The notes beneath the pieces are model-generated. The model ran no database searches. It was not told where the DNA came from and saw nothing but the letters and a program-made list of their open reading frames with translations. Positions 33,641 to 46,396 of a stretch of DNA of 64,000 nucleotides are shown here, piece after piece. The DNA comes from Lytechinus pictus. Taxonomy: Eukaryota; Echinodermata; Echinoidea; Temnopleuroida; Toxopneustidae. Every line of letters starts with the position of its first letter. Position 1 is the stretch's first letter. Made by a program: the position numbers and the translations under genes. The stretch lies in assembly GCF_037042905.1 (NCBI RefSeq), contig NC_087249.1, forward strand, positions 39,701,401-39,765,400, read 5' to 3'.

Positions 33641-34047
33641 AAGTTTTGAGGGGGCAGATTTGGTGAACGAGGGAATTTTTTTATAGCTGCGAGCAAGCAA
33701 AATGTCATTTTTAATAAAAGATATAATTTGTGATATATAGATTTTGACACAATTTTCAGAGAATAATATACGTCAAAAGGGGTATTGTGTGCAAACAGAT
33801 AACCCATGCCTGAGGTAGTGCGAGATGTCCTCGCATTAGATAAACAAAATCACGGTCCATGTTTACAATCAAAAAGTAAAATATTGTTTAAAAACTAGCT
33901 CCTACTCCAAAAAAGAGAAGTGGTACGGTACCGTATGTCAACTTTCCAGCGCTGCAACATAATATGCACGTCGCGTGCGAAAAAAAAAGTGTAGCCTATT
34001 GGTACCGTACGAGGCTGAAATACCTCTTGTCTAGACCAACATTTTTA

Positions 34048-34275
34048 ATTTTTGACAGAATTGTAGAAATAATCGGCCTGTAATGATATTAAAATTACAT
34101 TAAAAATTACACCAATATATATATTGAAACATTTGATCAAAACAAATATTTATAGAATATATTTATTACCTTTAAACAGAATTATAGAAATCATTATTTC
34201 TAAGATAATATTAAGATTACATTAAAAATTAAATGATATATTTTGAAACATTTATCAAAGTAAATAATTATAATA
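34048..34275. repeat. Diverged tandem duplication, AT-rich
   Basis: ATTACATTAAAAATTA and TTGAAACATTT recur about 130 bp apart in the same order. Confidence 0.55.
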
Positions 34276-34848
34276 TCTACCTTAGAAAAATTTGATAAAT
34301 ATGGAACCAAACGGCGGCTCTGTTATCATTTCGGCCAAAATTTGAACCAGTCATTTCGATCTGGCGGGCCCGATCGACTAACCGTTTTGTACTGGCGGTA
34401 CTAATCAGCTAGCCGTTTTGGACCGCCGGTACCCGGGCCATTTCGCCTATGACACCGGCTGGGAAAATACATTGATTTCGATCATATCACGTGACGCGCT
34501 ATGAACCAATCGCGCTTTGCTATCTGTCTTGGCTATCTAATCAGATACTCCCACAAACCTAAACATAAATTAATAAAGCAAAAATATGTTTTTATTAACC
34601 ATTTTATGTCAATCTTGTAAATCATGAACATGGCGACTGCATTTGTCATTTTAAGAAATCTCTGTAAAGATGCGCTAGCGTATAGTGCAATCGCATATGA
34701 ATTCAATAAATTGAGGCAATCTCGCTCCTTTGCCACATCTCCTGGCACCTAATAGGCAATGCAATTTCATTGTGACGTAACAATAGCTTCATGCGCACAA
34801 TTATTCATTTGCCAATGAATATACTGTGGGCGGGGCAAAATATTCATA

Positions 34849-34873
34849 TCGTCCAATATTTTCAATATTGGAC
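34849..34873. repeat. Short perfect-arm hairpin
   Basis: CGTCCAATATT / AATATTGGACG with a 3 bp loop (TTC). Confidence 0.8.
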
Positions 34874-35219
34874 GTCAAAAAATATCTGCGCCTATAAAAC
34901 CCTACATACATCTAAATAATAATTGGTATTATTCGTAAACTTTTTTTTAATTCTAAAGATGCCATCACCTTTCATCCGATCTGTATTTTGAAGAGCACGT
35001 TGTTCTTACCCCTCCCTTTTCATGAAAGCACGACTATGGTGATATACAGTGTGCTCAAGGAAAAGAGTCTACCCATCATAATTACTTAAAATTAATTTGT
35101 CGACGGTATGGTAGATTAAGCGGAATGTAAACATGCCTCCCTGTATGCGACAGGTCCTCGGAGAAACACTTCAAGTGCGAGCCAGACGCCTTGTGAGAAA
35201 TGTTCTTCACCACTAATGC
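34874..35219. other. Intergenic
   Basis: No gene or repeat recognised. Confidence 0.4.
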
Positions 35220-35545
35220 TACAGTCAGACCGATGAATCTGAGTCCCAATCGATCGAAACTATCATGTTGTTTTTAAAGGCGTATCATCGGTCGGTTTGG
35301 AGTCAGTTTCGTTGGTGGGACTGAATTTAGATGAATCTCGCTGGGATACAGAAGATGGGGCATTCAATAAGGGTTTCCATTCATCATTCTCCCCTTTTTT
35401 CCGTTGCGTAAGTCTACCATGTCTTCTGTCACACCAACGAAACAGCTCCAAATTCGACCAACTTATGCCTTTCAAACTGTCGTATATATGGTATAAGCTT
35501 TAATCGGTCTGAAATCGGTTTTCTCGTTGTTATGTGACTGCGAAA
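35220..35545. repeat. Cluster of the dispersed CGGTTTGGAGTC motif
   Basis: CATCGGTCGGTTTGGAGTCA (about 35285) has an inverted partner near 35430-35465 (CACCAACGAAACAGCTCC). Weaker copies lie near 35227 and 35503. Probably a degraded inverted-repeat element. Confidence 0.5.
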
Positions 35546-35679
35546 TGAGGATGAGAAAATCTGTGAGCTCTTATACAACAAAGTCGACAAACATTTCAAA
35601 GTCAAATGCCAAAACGCTTTTCACCAAACATCATTATTTTGAGGTTATAGCTAGAACATGTTTGCGTGGAAATGGTGGA

Positions 35680-35830
35680 AGTAGTAGGCGGAGTCGAAGA
35701 AGAACAAGAACAAGAGGAGGAGGAAGAGGAAAAGAATAAGGAGAAGAAGAAGAGAAAGGAGAAGAACAAGTGAAGCGAAAAAAGAGTAGGGTGAAGGAGT
35801 AGGGGAGAAGGAGAAGAAAATGAAGAGGAA
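35680..35830. repeat. Purine-rich (GA) tract
   Basis: About 150 bp almost purely A/G on the plus strand. It creates long open frames on both strands that are not genes. Confidence 0.85.
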
Positions 35831-35837
35831 AATATCT

Positions 35838-35922
35838 CGTTGCGAGTAGGATTCGCGGAACCTACGCGGGAAGATCCCATTTGATTTCTAGTCAAACGCC
35901 TTAACCACTCGGCAATCGCAAC
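35838..35922 (-). pseudogene. Displaced tRNA-Ser (AGA) pseudogene
   Basis: Read on the minus strand it matches the array gene from acceptor to discriminator, with anticodon AGA and intact anticodon and variable arms. A 3 bp insertion disrupts the B box (GGTTCCGCGAATCC for GGTTCGAATCC) and the A box reads ATTGCCGAG. Flanks are unrelated to the array. Length is 85 nt instead of 82. Confidence 0.9.
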
Positions 35923-38460
35923 CTTTTATTGATTGCATAATTCACATCTGACATTTTTTGGTATTTTTATAACCCTGGTCCCTGAATGTAATGTGTGAGG
36001 CCAGTTCAAATGTGGTTATAATTTATAAATTACCTCGCTTTTCAAATTTACGAGAAAAGCAAAACAATGAAGAAAACAAGAAAGAAAGTAATAAAAACGA
36101 TATGATTGCCTAACAAACGTGAGTAACGTAAAAAAAAACTACTGCTACACATTATAAAAAAAGTGATAATACAAATAGAATTTGAAAAATCGGTAGTAAT
36201 AAAAAAAGCTTTGATGTTCATTTATAAAAATCAATTACATGTTTCTTTTCATCTAAAAAAAGAAATTCCACAAATTATTTGCGGAACTGTATTGCGAATG
36301 TTGGTATATTGAGATATTAAAATGGTGGTTGAGCCTCTTGTGTGCATGAAAGAGAGAGAGAAAGAAAGAGATGGGCTTTGGTCCGATAGTTGGCGTCACT
36401 GTGACCATTGGCGAAAACTCGGGAATGGGGAGATGTGACCCCCCCCCCCCCCCCCGTCAAATTCCGTATTTGTAAATTATAGCTTATGGAGGAGTTCGCA
36501 GTCCCCTTCCCACTCTATACAAAATGACCCCCACCCCTAAAAATAATAATTATAATGAAAAGATAAATAAATGAGTAAATAGTATTAATAATTATAATGA
36601 TGATAATAATAATGATAAAATAATAATGATGATATAATTATAATAATAATAACAATTATAAAATAAAGAAATCGCCGCACCTAACTGTCGATAAATTGAT
36701 GCAAGATTTCGAGAAGTCTATGATGTTGATACTGAAAAAAGGAGCGGAAAATTCCCCTTCATATCTTCATGAAATACCAAAAAATAATTTGAATGATTTG
36801 TATAATCTCGCTGTTTCTGTGTGAGCCCAAATAATATTGAGACAGTCCTGTATCCCTGAATACTAATAATCTATATTACACAGAGGTTGTCCATACCAGA
36901 TGTCTTCAAAAATTTTCACCAAGAGATGGCAGCAATTACTTTTACAAACAAAATTCACTTGAGTACTTGACTGTAAGTTGTCCCCGTTGTTGAAGCACCC
37001 CCAAGAATTACCTGGAGGGGGGGGGGGGTGCTCCAAGTGTTTTTCACCAGAGGCATGGTAATATACAAAAAAGCAACAACAAAATCACTTTCATTTTGTT
37101 GTGAAAAACAGCAAATAACATCATCTTACCCTTTTTCGTGTCCTCTTGTTTTTCTTGGTCGTTGAACTTTTGGGGTGGGGTGCATGAGGCAAAGGGCCCC
37201 ACCGTCTTTACGCCAGTCGGGATTGGGGTTAATTATCTTCACAAGTATAATTTCATTGATTTTTTTCTTCCTATTATAATCATATCAGATGGACATCATA
37301 AGCCTAGACCACAAGTATTGCATTAAATCATGCGCTAGCTTATTTAAGCCATTGCTCGTATATTTATTCGAATATAAAAGAATAATATTACTTCTGAAAA
37401 AAAAATAAACGAATCAAGTCCAGGGACATAACATTGGTCAGTAGGTCGGGGGAGGGGAAATAGCAAAAACTTTCACGATCATATGGTAAGGAAAGGATTT
37501 TTTATGATTGTGCGCTGCGAAGCTCTATCGGGCATAATTACTGTAGCATAATGAGTTTTTTTTTAATAAAAAAAGAGGGACACAGCATGGCGCGAGTGGC
37601 AAATAAATATTTTGTCTAATATAACTCGAAAGAGAGAGAGAGAGAAGCGAGAAAGAAAAACGATCACCTTTTTCATGAGAAACTAAATTTGATATATAGA
37701 TTGTTACATGGTCAATTCAGAAAATAACATCATATTTGTTTTAAAGCCTGGTTTAACAAAAATGTGTAGTAGTTTGATATCAATTTCATTTTAATTATTG
37801 GATTAGGACGAAGTTCATATGATTTTTTTTTAATTCCTTTTTTGGGGGGGGGGGTCGTTTTGAGGGTTTCGTTCATTTTGAAACCAATTGATTCATTATT
37901 TAGATTTTAATGGATTTTTTTGTTAGTTAGTTTTTCTTTCAATTCTTTTGGGTTCCATATATCATACTATATTCCATATAAATTTCTTAAACTTTCCTCT
38001 CCTTTTCTTTCTTTTAATTTCCTCGTTTTCATTTTTGTTCTTGGTTATAGAACATTTTGGGGCCCATGGAAAAAACAAAACCTTGCATCTGTACGCCAGT
38101 GCTATCGGGGTCCGGGCGGAGCCCAAGGAACTCCTGATATTAAGCCAGGCTTACAGATGGCAGCTATTTTTAATCAAATCGCGGGTATACACGGTATATG
38201 CCTATAGCTTTTTGGACAACACATTCATACTTCAACAGAGTTTAACGTAATAAACCAAGTACTTTGAGGAGTCGCACAACATAGCAAATTTGGGGGCAAA
38301 AGTCGCCAGCGAGCGAAGTGATGTGAGGGATGTGATAGATACTTATATTCAGCTATAACATGTCTATTTCATTGTTTTCTAACACAGGTTTTCTAAGCTC
38401 ATTTCCTTTCATTGTCGTCTTCCTTTTCTTCGCTTCAGCTTAACAGGAAGGTATACAGGG
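35923..38460. other. Intergenic, AT-rich with microsatellites
   Basis: Contains an (AG)n tract at about 36349-36372, a C-run near 36440, AAT/ATA-type repeats at 36545-36665, a G-run near 37018, another (GA)n near 37630 and a G-run near 37843. No gene or exon supported. Confidence 0.5.
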
Positions 38461-38570
38461 GGCCCAGTTACTAAGGGCCAGGCCCGGCCGGGGGCCAGGG
38501 CCGGATCGAGGGGCAGCCCCGGGGGGGGGGGGCAGCCTGCCTCCTCCCCCCCCCCCCGCCTGTTAAGCCA
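38461..38570. repeat. G/C-rich tract
   Basis: GGCCAGGCCCGGCCGGGGGC followed by a long G-run and C-runs. A local base-composition anomaly. Confidence 0.7.
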
Positions 38571-39764
38571 CTGATCAAGTCTTACATGATTACGTCAACA
38601 ATTTTGATCAAAATGGAACGGTATAAAACTGTTATTAAGGAAGAAAAACAACAAAACCAACACAATTTGCAATTTTAAAAATAAATTATACTGGGGGGCT
38701 GGGGGCGGGTGCGCGCACAATTTTGTTATTGTATTAAGTAGTTTTTATTGACAACTTCAAATCATATACAAAATAAAATATATATAACAAATAGAAGTTT
38801 GATGTCTTTACAAATTGATAAATACCTTGACAACTTATAAATTTAACATCATTTTTTTTTCTTGAATGTTACAATAAAACACAATCATGTCAGACATCTT
38901 CTAAAACATAATTATAAATAACATTGATAATAATAATATGCATTAGGAATAAACTTCTACAATAAATTCAACATATTTAATTTTTTTTCAGTGTCAAATA
39001 CAAAAACCTAACGAATTGAAGCCATCAGCATATATTTTTTTGAACCCATCGCCTCGGCCTCTTCACTCAAATAAAATCAATCTCAACAACAAACTCAGCC
39101 TGTACCGGTACGGTAACGATCGCGACGGCTTGAAAATAAAAGAATTCAGCGAGTCAGCTGATCTCACAGAAAACGGTCAACGACGGTGGGGAGGCGCGGC
39201 CGGTGGAGATTTCTTTTTGTTAAAAATGTTAACTGGAGTGGATATTATTCCTCAACGGTATGTTACTATTTGTACTTATTGATCTTTTCGGTCATATTTT
39301 CATTCTTTAAAAATATGAAAGTTGCTGATATGTAATAAAATGTAGTTTTTTGTTGCGGAGCCGGTATTCACTCTATTCGACTTCGAGTGACTACTGCGAG
39401 GACAACGGATATTCCCATCTCACCATCGGGGAGCTGCCCGCTTCAACCGCTCACGTTTTTCGTGAGAAAATGCATGCAGCCTGTGCCGAGTGTAGCGAGC
39501 TGTAACTTACAGTTACATGTAGTTACACTGCTTACAGTGTGTATTCAGTGCAGTGAAATCTACTGTAACCTAATCCGGTCAATATTTTTTGTTAAATCAC
39601 TTCTACCATATTGGCATAAATAAAAGTATACATACCGTACATACATCTACAGAAGGTAAAGTTATAACAAATCTCTGAGACTGAGGACAGTGTCATGTCA
39701 CTGTCAGTGATGTCGATTATATATTTTCAGTGAAATATAATTATAAATATAGACACTGTCACTG
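38571..39764. promoter_or_regulatory. Possible upstream promoter/first-exon region (weak)
   Basis: Mostly AT-rich, but 39090-39260 and 39360-39480 are CpG-rich, and CCTCAACG|GTATGT at about 39258 could be a donor site. It could be an untranslated first exon of the downstream SLC36 gene, which lacks its 5' exon near 46 kb. There is no direct support. Confidence 0.2.
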
Positions 39765-39912
39765 GTCTGTGCTATCATATGATTATGATTCATATCACAA
39801 ATATCCTCCTTTAAATATTTTTTTCAGTTAGACCTATGACTATGACTCATAGCCATAGGCCTAACTGGAAAAAAAATTCAAAGAGCAGGATATTTGTGAT
39901 ATGACAGCACAG
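39765..39912. repeat. Inverted repeat of about 148 bp
   Basis: The left arm contains CATATCACAAATATCCTCC and the right arm its inverse (GGATATTTGTGATATG). CTGTGCT/AGCACAG pairs at the ends and CATAG/CTATG lies in the middle. Confidence 0.75.
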
Positions 39913-42900
39913 TGTGTGTGCAGCAAAGCCACTGACTGTATTATAGAGCTTTAAATAACTTAACCTGACACTGCATTTTTATTAACCACTTGACACTTCA
40001 TTCTTCAACACCAAATAATTAACAGCAGAAGCAACTTCTAATGACCTTTAAACGCTTAACGTTACCTCCGCTCTTCAAAAATTATACCAGCTCTCCTTGC
40101 TCTAGAATCTAATCATCTAATGGCATGCTAGCTAGGGCCCCTAGTAGGCCTATTTTTTTTAAAACATTTCTTGTACGACAGTATGACAATACACAAATAC
40201 GGTTGCCTGCACTGTTTCCAGAAGATTTACTGCTGCGCATATTCACTAATTATAGTACTTATCCCTATACTTATAGATCATGTGCAAAATGTATGCATAC
40301 AGTGAATAGTTCCTTTCCTGACTAGACCATTGTCTATTGTATCACAATTTCCTCCACATTTTTTTATAACGGCTACTCTACACAAAATTTCTATATTGTA
40401 CCGGTAGTAATTTTTGACATACATGTAGAACATGACCTGTAGTCGAAATAGAACATACTGTAGTTGAAAGCTTTTTTCTTTCAACCACAAATGCTGATCA
40501 AATTTGAAAGGTACTAGAGTTAAACTACATGTATTTCCCTGGTATCTGCTACTAACTTCTGGTCTGCTCTGTGCGAGAAGTTGGCTGGTAATTTTCCTAT
40601 CACTCATCCACAAAGGATGGACATCAGTATTGTTGGGATTAGGAGTTAAGCCTAATCTCTAACTGATGGCTGAATCCATACTCTTCATTGTGCCTACTAC
40701 TACCATCATATTGTTGTAAGAAGCTTTGTTTGCCTAACTGCTTTTATCTGTCTCCTTTCTTATGTAAAATGATGTGGCCAGTACTTTTCCACTCCCAAGT
40801 TCATGGTTGTATATAGGGGTAAACAAACCATGAATGATCAAAGTGACACTTATGCCGAGCAAGATTTATAGTGATTTTTTTACTGCATTTCAATTTGGCC
40901 TTCTTGAAGTTGATGTACTATAACCATTCTTGTGTTGAACTATTGATAAATTAAAAACATAACAAAACATGATTTGTAATACACAGCTGGTGTGCCAAAA
41001 GAAAAATGGGAAAACAGAAGAATTGAAAAAATATTTAAAAAAATAAGAACATAATTAAAATAATATATATAAATATATATATCACTGTTTGAAAAATGAG
41101 ATTAAATCCAACCCGATCCAAAAGATATTTTTGGTTTTAAGTCCTGCCCACACCACTCCAAATCATGTTTGGGTCTGTTTATAAGACAAAAAGTATCAAT
41201 TGGCATTTTGTTGGGACTCTTCCAATTATATGGTACTGTATTAAAATTATCTGGAATGTGTGAGGGGTTTTTAAAGCACCCCCTTTTAATACTTATTGAT
41301 CATGTAGGAGGTGGGATATTGGTGTTCATGTACATGCACTATACAAAGTGATAGAAAATATCAGAACTTTTGGAAATGTATGTCATTTATAGTCAAATTT
41401 TGTTTGGGGGATTTGTACAGATAGAATGAATAGTTTTATTTTTAATAGACTATATGCAGCCAGTTTGAAATTCTTACATGTATGTAACCACCTGAAGATT
41501 CACAACTTACTATTTTTTCCTATTTTGTTCAATCTCTCAGGACTCCTCTGATTTTCATTTTTTATTTAAAAAAATATCCATGTATATTAATCTCTCTTTG
41601 AAATTCATTCATTAACTGTTTCTGAAGTAAGGCTGAAACCTAACTTTAATGTGTTGGGATGGAAATGAAACATCTACATGTGATTTGACCCTGGTTTTGG
41701 AATTGCTGCATTTGTTATGAGTGTTATTTACTTGAAACTTCCTGTGTGATTCAGTTGAGCAAAGGTCGATTTCGTTTTTATGAATTGTCTGGTCAGATGA
41801 ATAAATACTGAAGAGAATACCGGTACCATATAATTTTGGCTGGCTCAAATTTTCACTGTTTGACATTTATGTTAATAATGAGTGAAAAGACAATTGAGGA
41901 CGTTCCACAGTTAAAATTTAATCTATGAATCACAAAGCACCTGAATATTTCAAATATGCAAAATATATAAGGGTTCATGTGCTGATTTTTTTGCTATTGA
42001 GCTTTGAAGTTCTCCCAATTGGAAGTTCTCGAGAATTGTGCATTCAAAATTTTTTTTTGCATTTTTAGACCCCACAAGATCACTACGTTGAGGTTAAACC
42101 TATTAAGTATGAAAATGTTATATACCACAAAAAGTTTCAAAGTATAGTTTACTTTTTAATTAAAAGTTAATTATAAATTATTACGTATGGGACAACATGT
42201 TACGTATGTTACACCAAATGTGTGGCGCGCGGAATCTCCCACATGTGGAAATGAATGAAGTTATGTGCGAGATAGGCGATACCGCACTTCCGGTGCGGAC
42301 TTACTCCATTTGTAACCCTCTTCTGGAAGTGGGTTGAGTACTCTGCTTTGAATCCGGATCGAAATAATCCTAACATTTTCATACTGCCCTCCAAAGTGGA
42401 GTAACTCCTTCTGGACTATGGAATAACTCGACTTCGGCTGTCAGTATGACAGTGGACAGTCTACTATTATTTAGTCTTGCTTTGTTTAATACTCACTTGT
42501 TATTCTTATTTTTTACTTTGACAAATGAAAATTTGGTTCGTAATGAGTTCATCCAACAGTTGGACCAAGCGAGCGGATATTACATGTACATGTAGCTATA
42601 GCATGAATGAATTTGACAGAATTCGGTCAATAGGCTATATTGAACAGTTGATAAAAAAAATAGACAAAGTGGGATGAGACCATGTGGGATGAGGCTATAT
42701 TTTTTTTTATTTAATGGCAAATAGATTAAGTGGGTGTAAACCAAGTAGAAATTTACTATAGATTATAATTGACTAGTGGATCAGTTCAATTGAATTGAAG
42801 GCTTGTGGCATGTGAAAGGAAACCAAACGGTAAGCTGGGTCATTGTTATCTCTGTACCCGGTTCCTGTCACGTGAATCTGACACTTTCTTGCCTAATTCA

Positions 42901-43345
42901 TAGCTTCAATCAATCTATAAAACAGTGTCAGCTGCCTGTTTGAAACAACATGTGATTATTCTCACCATGTAAAATCTCCTTAATATCTTTTATTGCAGCT
43001 GTATGAAGGTTCATGAGAGATCAAAGTCTAAATGTAGTACTAATACGCTGAGGAAGGCGTAGGATTGGACATTGGAATAGTTTGACATACATGTAGGTAA
43101 TGGATTGATACCTACATTACAACAATACAAATCCTGTTTTAAGCATCGGCTGAGTGTACGCTGGATCCATGTAAGTAACATTTTCATTACCTTTTGATTA
43201 ACATAAACTGTACAATGTAGCGCACACAGAGTTGCAGAGACGGACTGAAATTGTAGATACATGAATGGATTGTATCCAAAATGCAGTCCTCCCAACCCAT
43301 TTAAAATGGAGAAAAGGATTATTTTCTCCCAAAATAGGAAATAAA
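39913..43345. other. Intergenic
   Basis: About 3.4 kb with no supportable exon. From about 42580 onward TACATGTA words become frequent. CTCCATTT/AAGTGGAG words near 42300-42410 form weak inverted repeats. Confidence 0.4.
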
Positions 43346-44740
43346 TAGTACTACAAAAAACGAAACCGAGACTTATCAATGATTTATCATAACTTAAAGG
43401 AGAATGAAACCCATGAAACCAGCTGAATCCATATCAAAGAGAAAAATCTAAGAAACATATCGTTGAAAGTTTGAGGAAGATTGAATGAATAATAAGATAG
43501 TTATGAGCATTTGAATATTGAGATCACTTATGCCATGTAGATCCTCCCATTGGCAATGCGACCAAGATCTGCGATGTCACACACGTACAACTCCCTCATT
43601 ACTTTAGTATTTATTTCACTTATATTCTCACTTTTATAGAGTCTTTCACAAGGTGAGGTGTTCTCTTTATGAGAGGACAAGTACAGAGGTTTCACAACAT
43701 TATATCATTGATGAATCGTTTGTCATATGATTAGAATGAGCAAAAAGATATGTTTTGGGGTATATTTTCAGTGTCCAAAAGGGGAGAGCTGTTCATCTGT
43801 GACATAATATATCTTGGTCGCATTGCCAATTGGAGGATCTCCAGAGCATTAGTGATCTCGACATTCAAATGCTCCTAACTCTTCTATTGCTAGTCCTATT
43901 TTACTCAAACTTTTGTTGATCTTATTCTTTGATTTTTCTGCTTTCACAAAAGCTAACTTGCTCCAAGAGTTTCATTCTCCTTTAATCAAAAATACAATAG
44001 ACAAATGACCTACCATTGTAAAGCTTAGAATCTCCTCTTTCATCTAAAATCACTTAGATTATTTCTCATTCGCGTATGAGTGAGCAAAAACAATTTGAAG
44101 AGGGGGTACCAAAATGTCATTTGGCGGGCTGTATCTGGGTTTCAAAACGAAAACCACATTTTTAAAAAGTTCAATATCTGCTCTTTAATTTGATACCTCA
44201 ATTACAGAAAATGGTCAAGAAATAACAGAGTTCTGGTTATTTGAAATAAGGCTTGAATTTCAATAATTTCATAAAATGAAGAGGTTTTACAGGCTAGCGT
44301 TCAAAGTCACTTGACACTCAGTTTTGTTGACGATTAGCCATGCATTAAGTCTTTTGTTAACCGTGCGATAGCTTCTGTGGGAAACCGGTGAAAACGCGTT
44401 TATTTGATGAAATTATGGAAATACAAGCATTGTTTCGAGGGAGCATAACTTTTTTACTTCTTGTGATTAAGGTATCAAATAAAAGAGCAGATATTGAACT
44501 TTATAGGCATGTGATTTTCTTTTTGAAATTCAGATACCCCCCGCCAAATGAGTTTTTGGTATCCTTTCTTGAAATTATTTTTGCTTACTCATGCGTGAAT
44601 GAGGGGTAATCTAAGTAATATCAGATGAAAGAGGAGATTTTAAGCTTTACAATGGTAGGTCATTTGTCTATTGTATTTATGATTAAGTTATGATAAATCA
44701 TCGCTAAATCTCGGTTTCGTTTTTTGTGGGACGCACTGTA
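43346..44740. mobile_element. Inverted-repeat element, mariner-like end, split by a nested insertion
   Basis: The right end (revcomp) reads TACAGTGCGTCCCACAAAAAA then CGAAACCGAG. The left end shares ACAAAAAACGAAACCGAG but its outermost bases are diverged. Long arms follow: CAATAGACAAATGACCTACC at about 43996 returns inverted near 44650. TA-starting ends of this kind suit mariner-like elements. A TTAA element sits in the left arm. Confidence 0.75.
43394..43985. mobile_element. Nested piggyBac-type miniature element (TTAA)
   Basis: The element is 43398-43981 (584 bp) between TTAA at 43394-43397 and 43982-43985. Ends are AGGAGAATGAAACCCATGAAA and, inverted, AGGAGAATGAAACTCTTGG. The right arm of the host element keeps the empty TTAA at 44683-44686. 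A relative is at 58952-59636. Confidence 0.9.
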
Positions 44741-45397
44741 TAGTGCTGTACAGTAAAGTTATCAAGAATAGCGAGTATCATATTGGAAGTTTGGAACAAG
44801 AGGTCAGAATGGTTCAAAATTCATCCAAGTTATAGAAGTCTGCAAATAAAGCTAATTATACAGGTCCATGTAGATGTAATCTTTTTGCATAGTTTTTGCA
44901 AGAGCCATACTGTTAATTATTAAAGTACATGTACTTTGAATTTGAAATACTTTTTATTGCCCAAAGTCACAAAGGTGAGTCAACTTTAACCCCATGGTTA
45001 TAATCACTTTTGGTTTTGAATCACCCTACTGATGTTGAATTACTGTCAAAATTTGGAATCACCTACCAGGATATGTTGTACATGTAATAGGAACAAACCC
45101 AGCTGTGTTTAGAGAGGCCGCACTGCCATTCATTCGTGCAATGAAGCCTCCTATTGGGCCTCTTTATGCTGTAAACCAAGAGGCATTCTTGCTTGCACGG
45201 TGCATACTCACTTTTAATGTATCGGCCTAGTATAAGTTAAATTTCAATTTACTTCACCATGGTACCTCGCACTGATACACAGAATGTTTTCATCCCGGGA
45301 TAGCTTTGAAGCCGCTTATTAAAAGGGATTATTAATTGACACATTTTATTCAAGTGTTAACCAACCCACCCTTTTGAAATGTAAATATTAATCCACA
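44741..45397. other. Intergenic
   Basis: No gene or repeat boundary recognised; TACATGTA-type words present. Confidence 0.4.
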
Positions 45398-45513
45398 GGG
45401 ACCCGTTGCATAAAACTTTTGCCACAAAAAACTTTTTAAATGTGTAATTTTCAATGGCACAATTTTGTTTGCCAGAGTTTTTTTAAGGCAAAAGTTTTAT
45501 GCAACATGTTCCA
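45398..45513. mobile_element. 116 bp palindromic miniature element
   Basis: GTTGCATAAAACTTTTGCC returns inverted as GGCAAAAGTTTTATGCAAC; the outer bases GGGACCC/GGAACAT are partly matched. Confidence 0.75.
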
Positions 45514-46137
45514 GGTGCTTTATGTAGCCAATGGGTCATTAATCCACAGGTTATTATAAAAAGTGAAAGTACCTAAGTTATGAAATTTTCAGGTTCGTCA
45601 TTGGAACACATGATACTTTCAAGTGATAAACATGACATTCGTGTCTGTATCTTTTTATATTTTTCAAAGGGACAGTGTAGTTTATTATTGCCAGACCAGC
45701 CTCAGAATAATAATTTCCACTAAACATACATATAATGTACTTCCTCAAAGCCTGATATATTTGTATTATAACAGTTAATACTAGACCTAATGCATGTAAT
45801 TGTCCGAACTTTTGTTTTGCAATGTTTTTCTTTCATTTGCAAAACTTAATTACAAACAGACGAAGGCATGCAGACATTATACAACATTCATTGAGATAAC
45901 TTTGCCTGTGACTGTGGGACATCTGCACAGGCTATAAATGTCACAACTGTTTTAGGCTTTTAAATGTACATGTACATGTAGCTGTCCGCTTCTAATTGAG
46001 AAGCCCTGCATTATGCATATACAGTAGCAGCAGGGAAGTGAGAAAGCCATTCAAAGCACAAGAACCTGACCAAATATTTGATTTAGACACGAAAGAGGAA
46101 TCTAACAATGTATTCTCTCTTCTTGTTTGTTCTACAG

Positions 46138-46396
46138 AGGGACTCATAAATGTACATGCTGACCAAAGAAAACAGTTATCCTAAAAACACCGAAGACACC
46201 TCACCATCACCATGTCGACAGCGGAAGAGACGCGGGCTGAACGACAGCCTTTTCTTCCCAAGTCCCGGAGTCTGAGTCGGTCAGCAGACTTTCCTGTTGA
46301 TGGCCACAGCTACGAGAGCGATCAACGCGAGGAGGAAAGGAATGCAAACCTTACCTTATCAACAGAGTCGCGTCTCCATACCTCCCACTCAACCAC
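46138..46396 (+). CDS. SLC36A: SLC36 exon with 5'UTR end and start codon
   Basis: Acceptor TTGTTTGTTCTACAG ends at 46137. The start is ATG 46212 in a CACCATG-like context (CATCACCATGTCG). The coding part is 46212-46396 (MSTAEETRAERQPFLPKSRS...), and the donor CCAC|GTAAGT leaves phase 2. The acceptor implies at least one upstream non-coding exon. Confidence 0.85.

Larger units (their letters stand above)
31034..34461. mobile_element. Possible 3.4 kb inverted-repeat element, host of a nested insertion
   Basis: GCCGGTGTCATAGGCGAA at 31034 is matched inverted at about 34444-34461 (TTCGCCTATGACACCGGC). Further in, the arms share GGACCGG/CCGATCGG words only loosely. No target duplication is clear and no transposase is seen. 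The boundaries are likely ends but the class is unknown. Confidence 0.5.

Noticed and set aside
35602-35895. Serine/phenylalanine-rich frame on the minus strand and arginine-rich frame on the plus strand
   Set aside because: Translation of a purine tract; the minus frame runs into a tRNA pseudogene.
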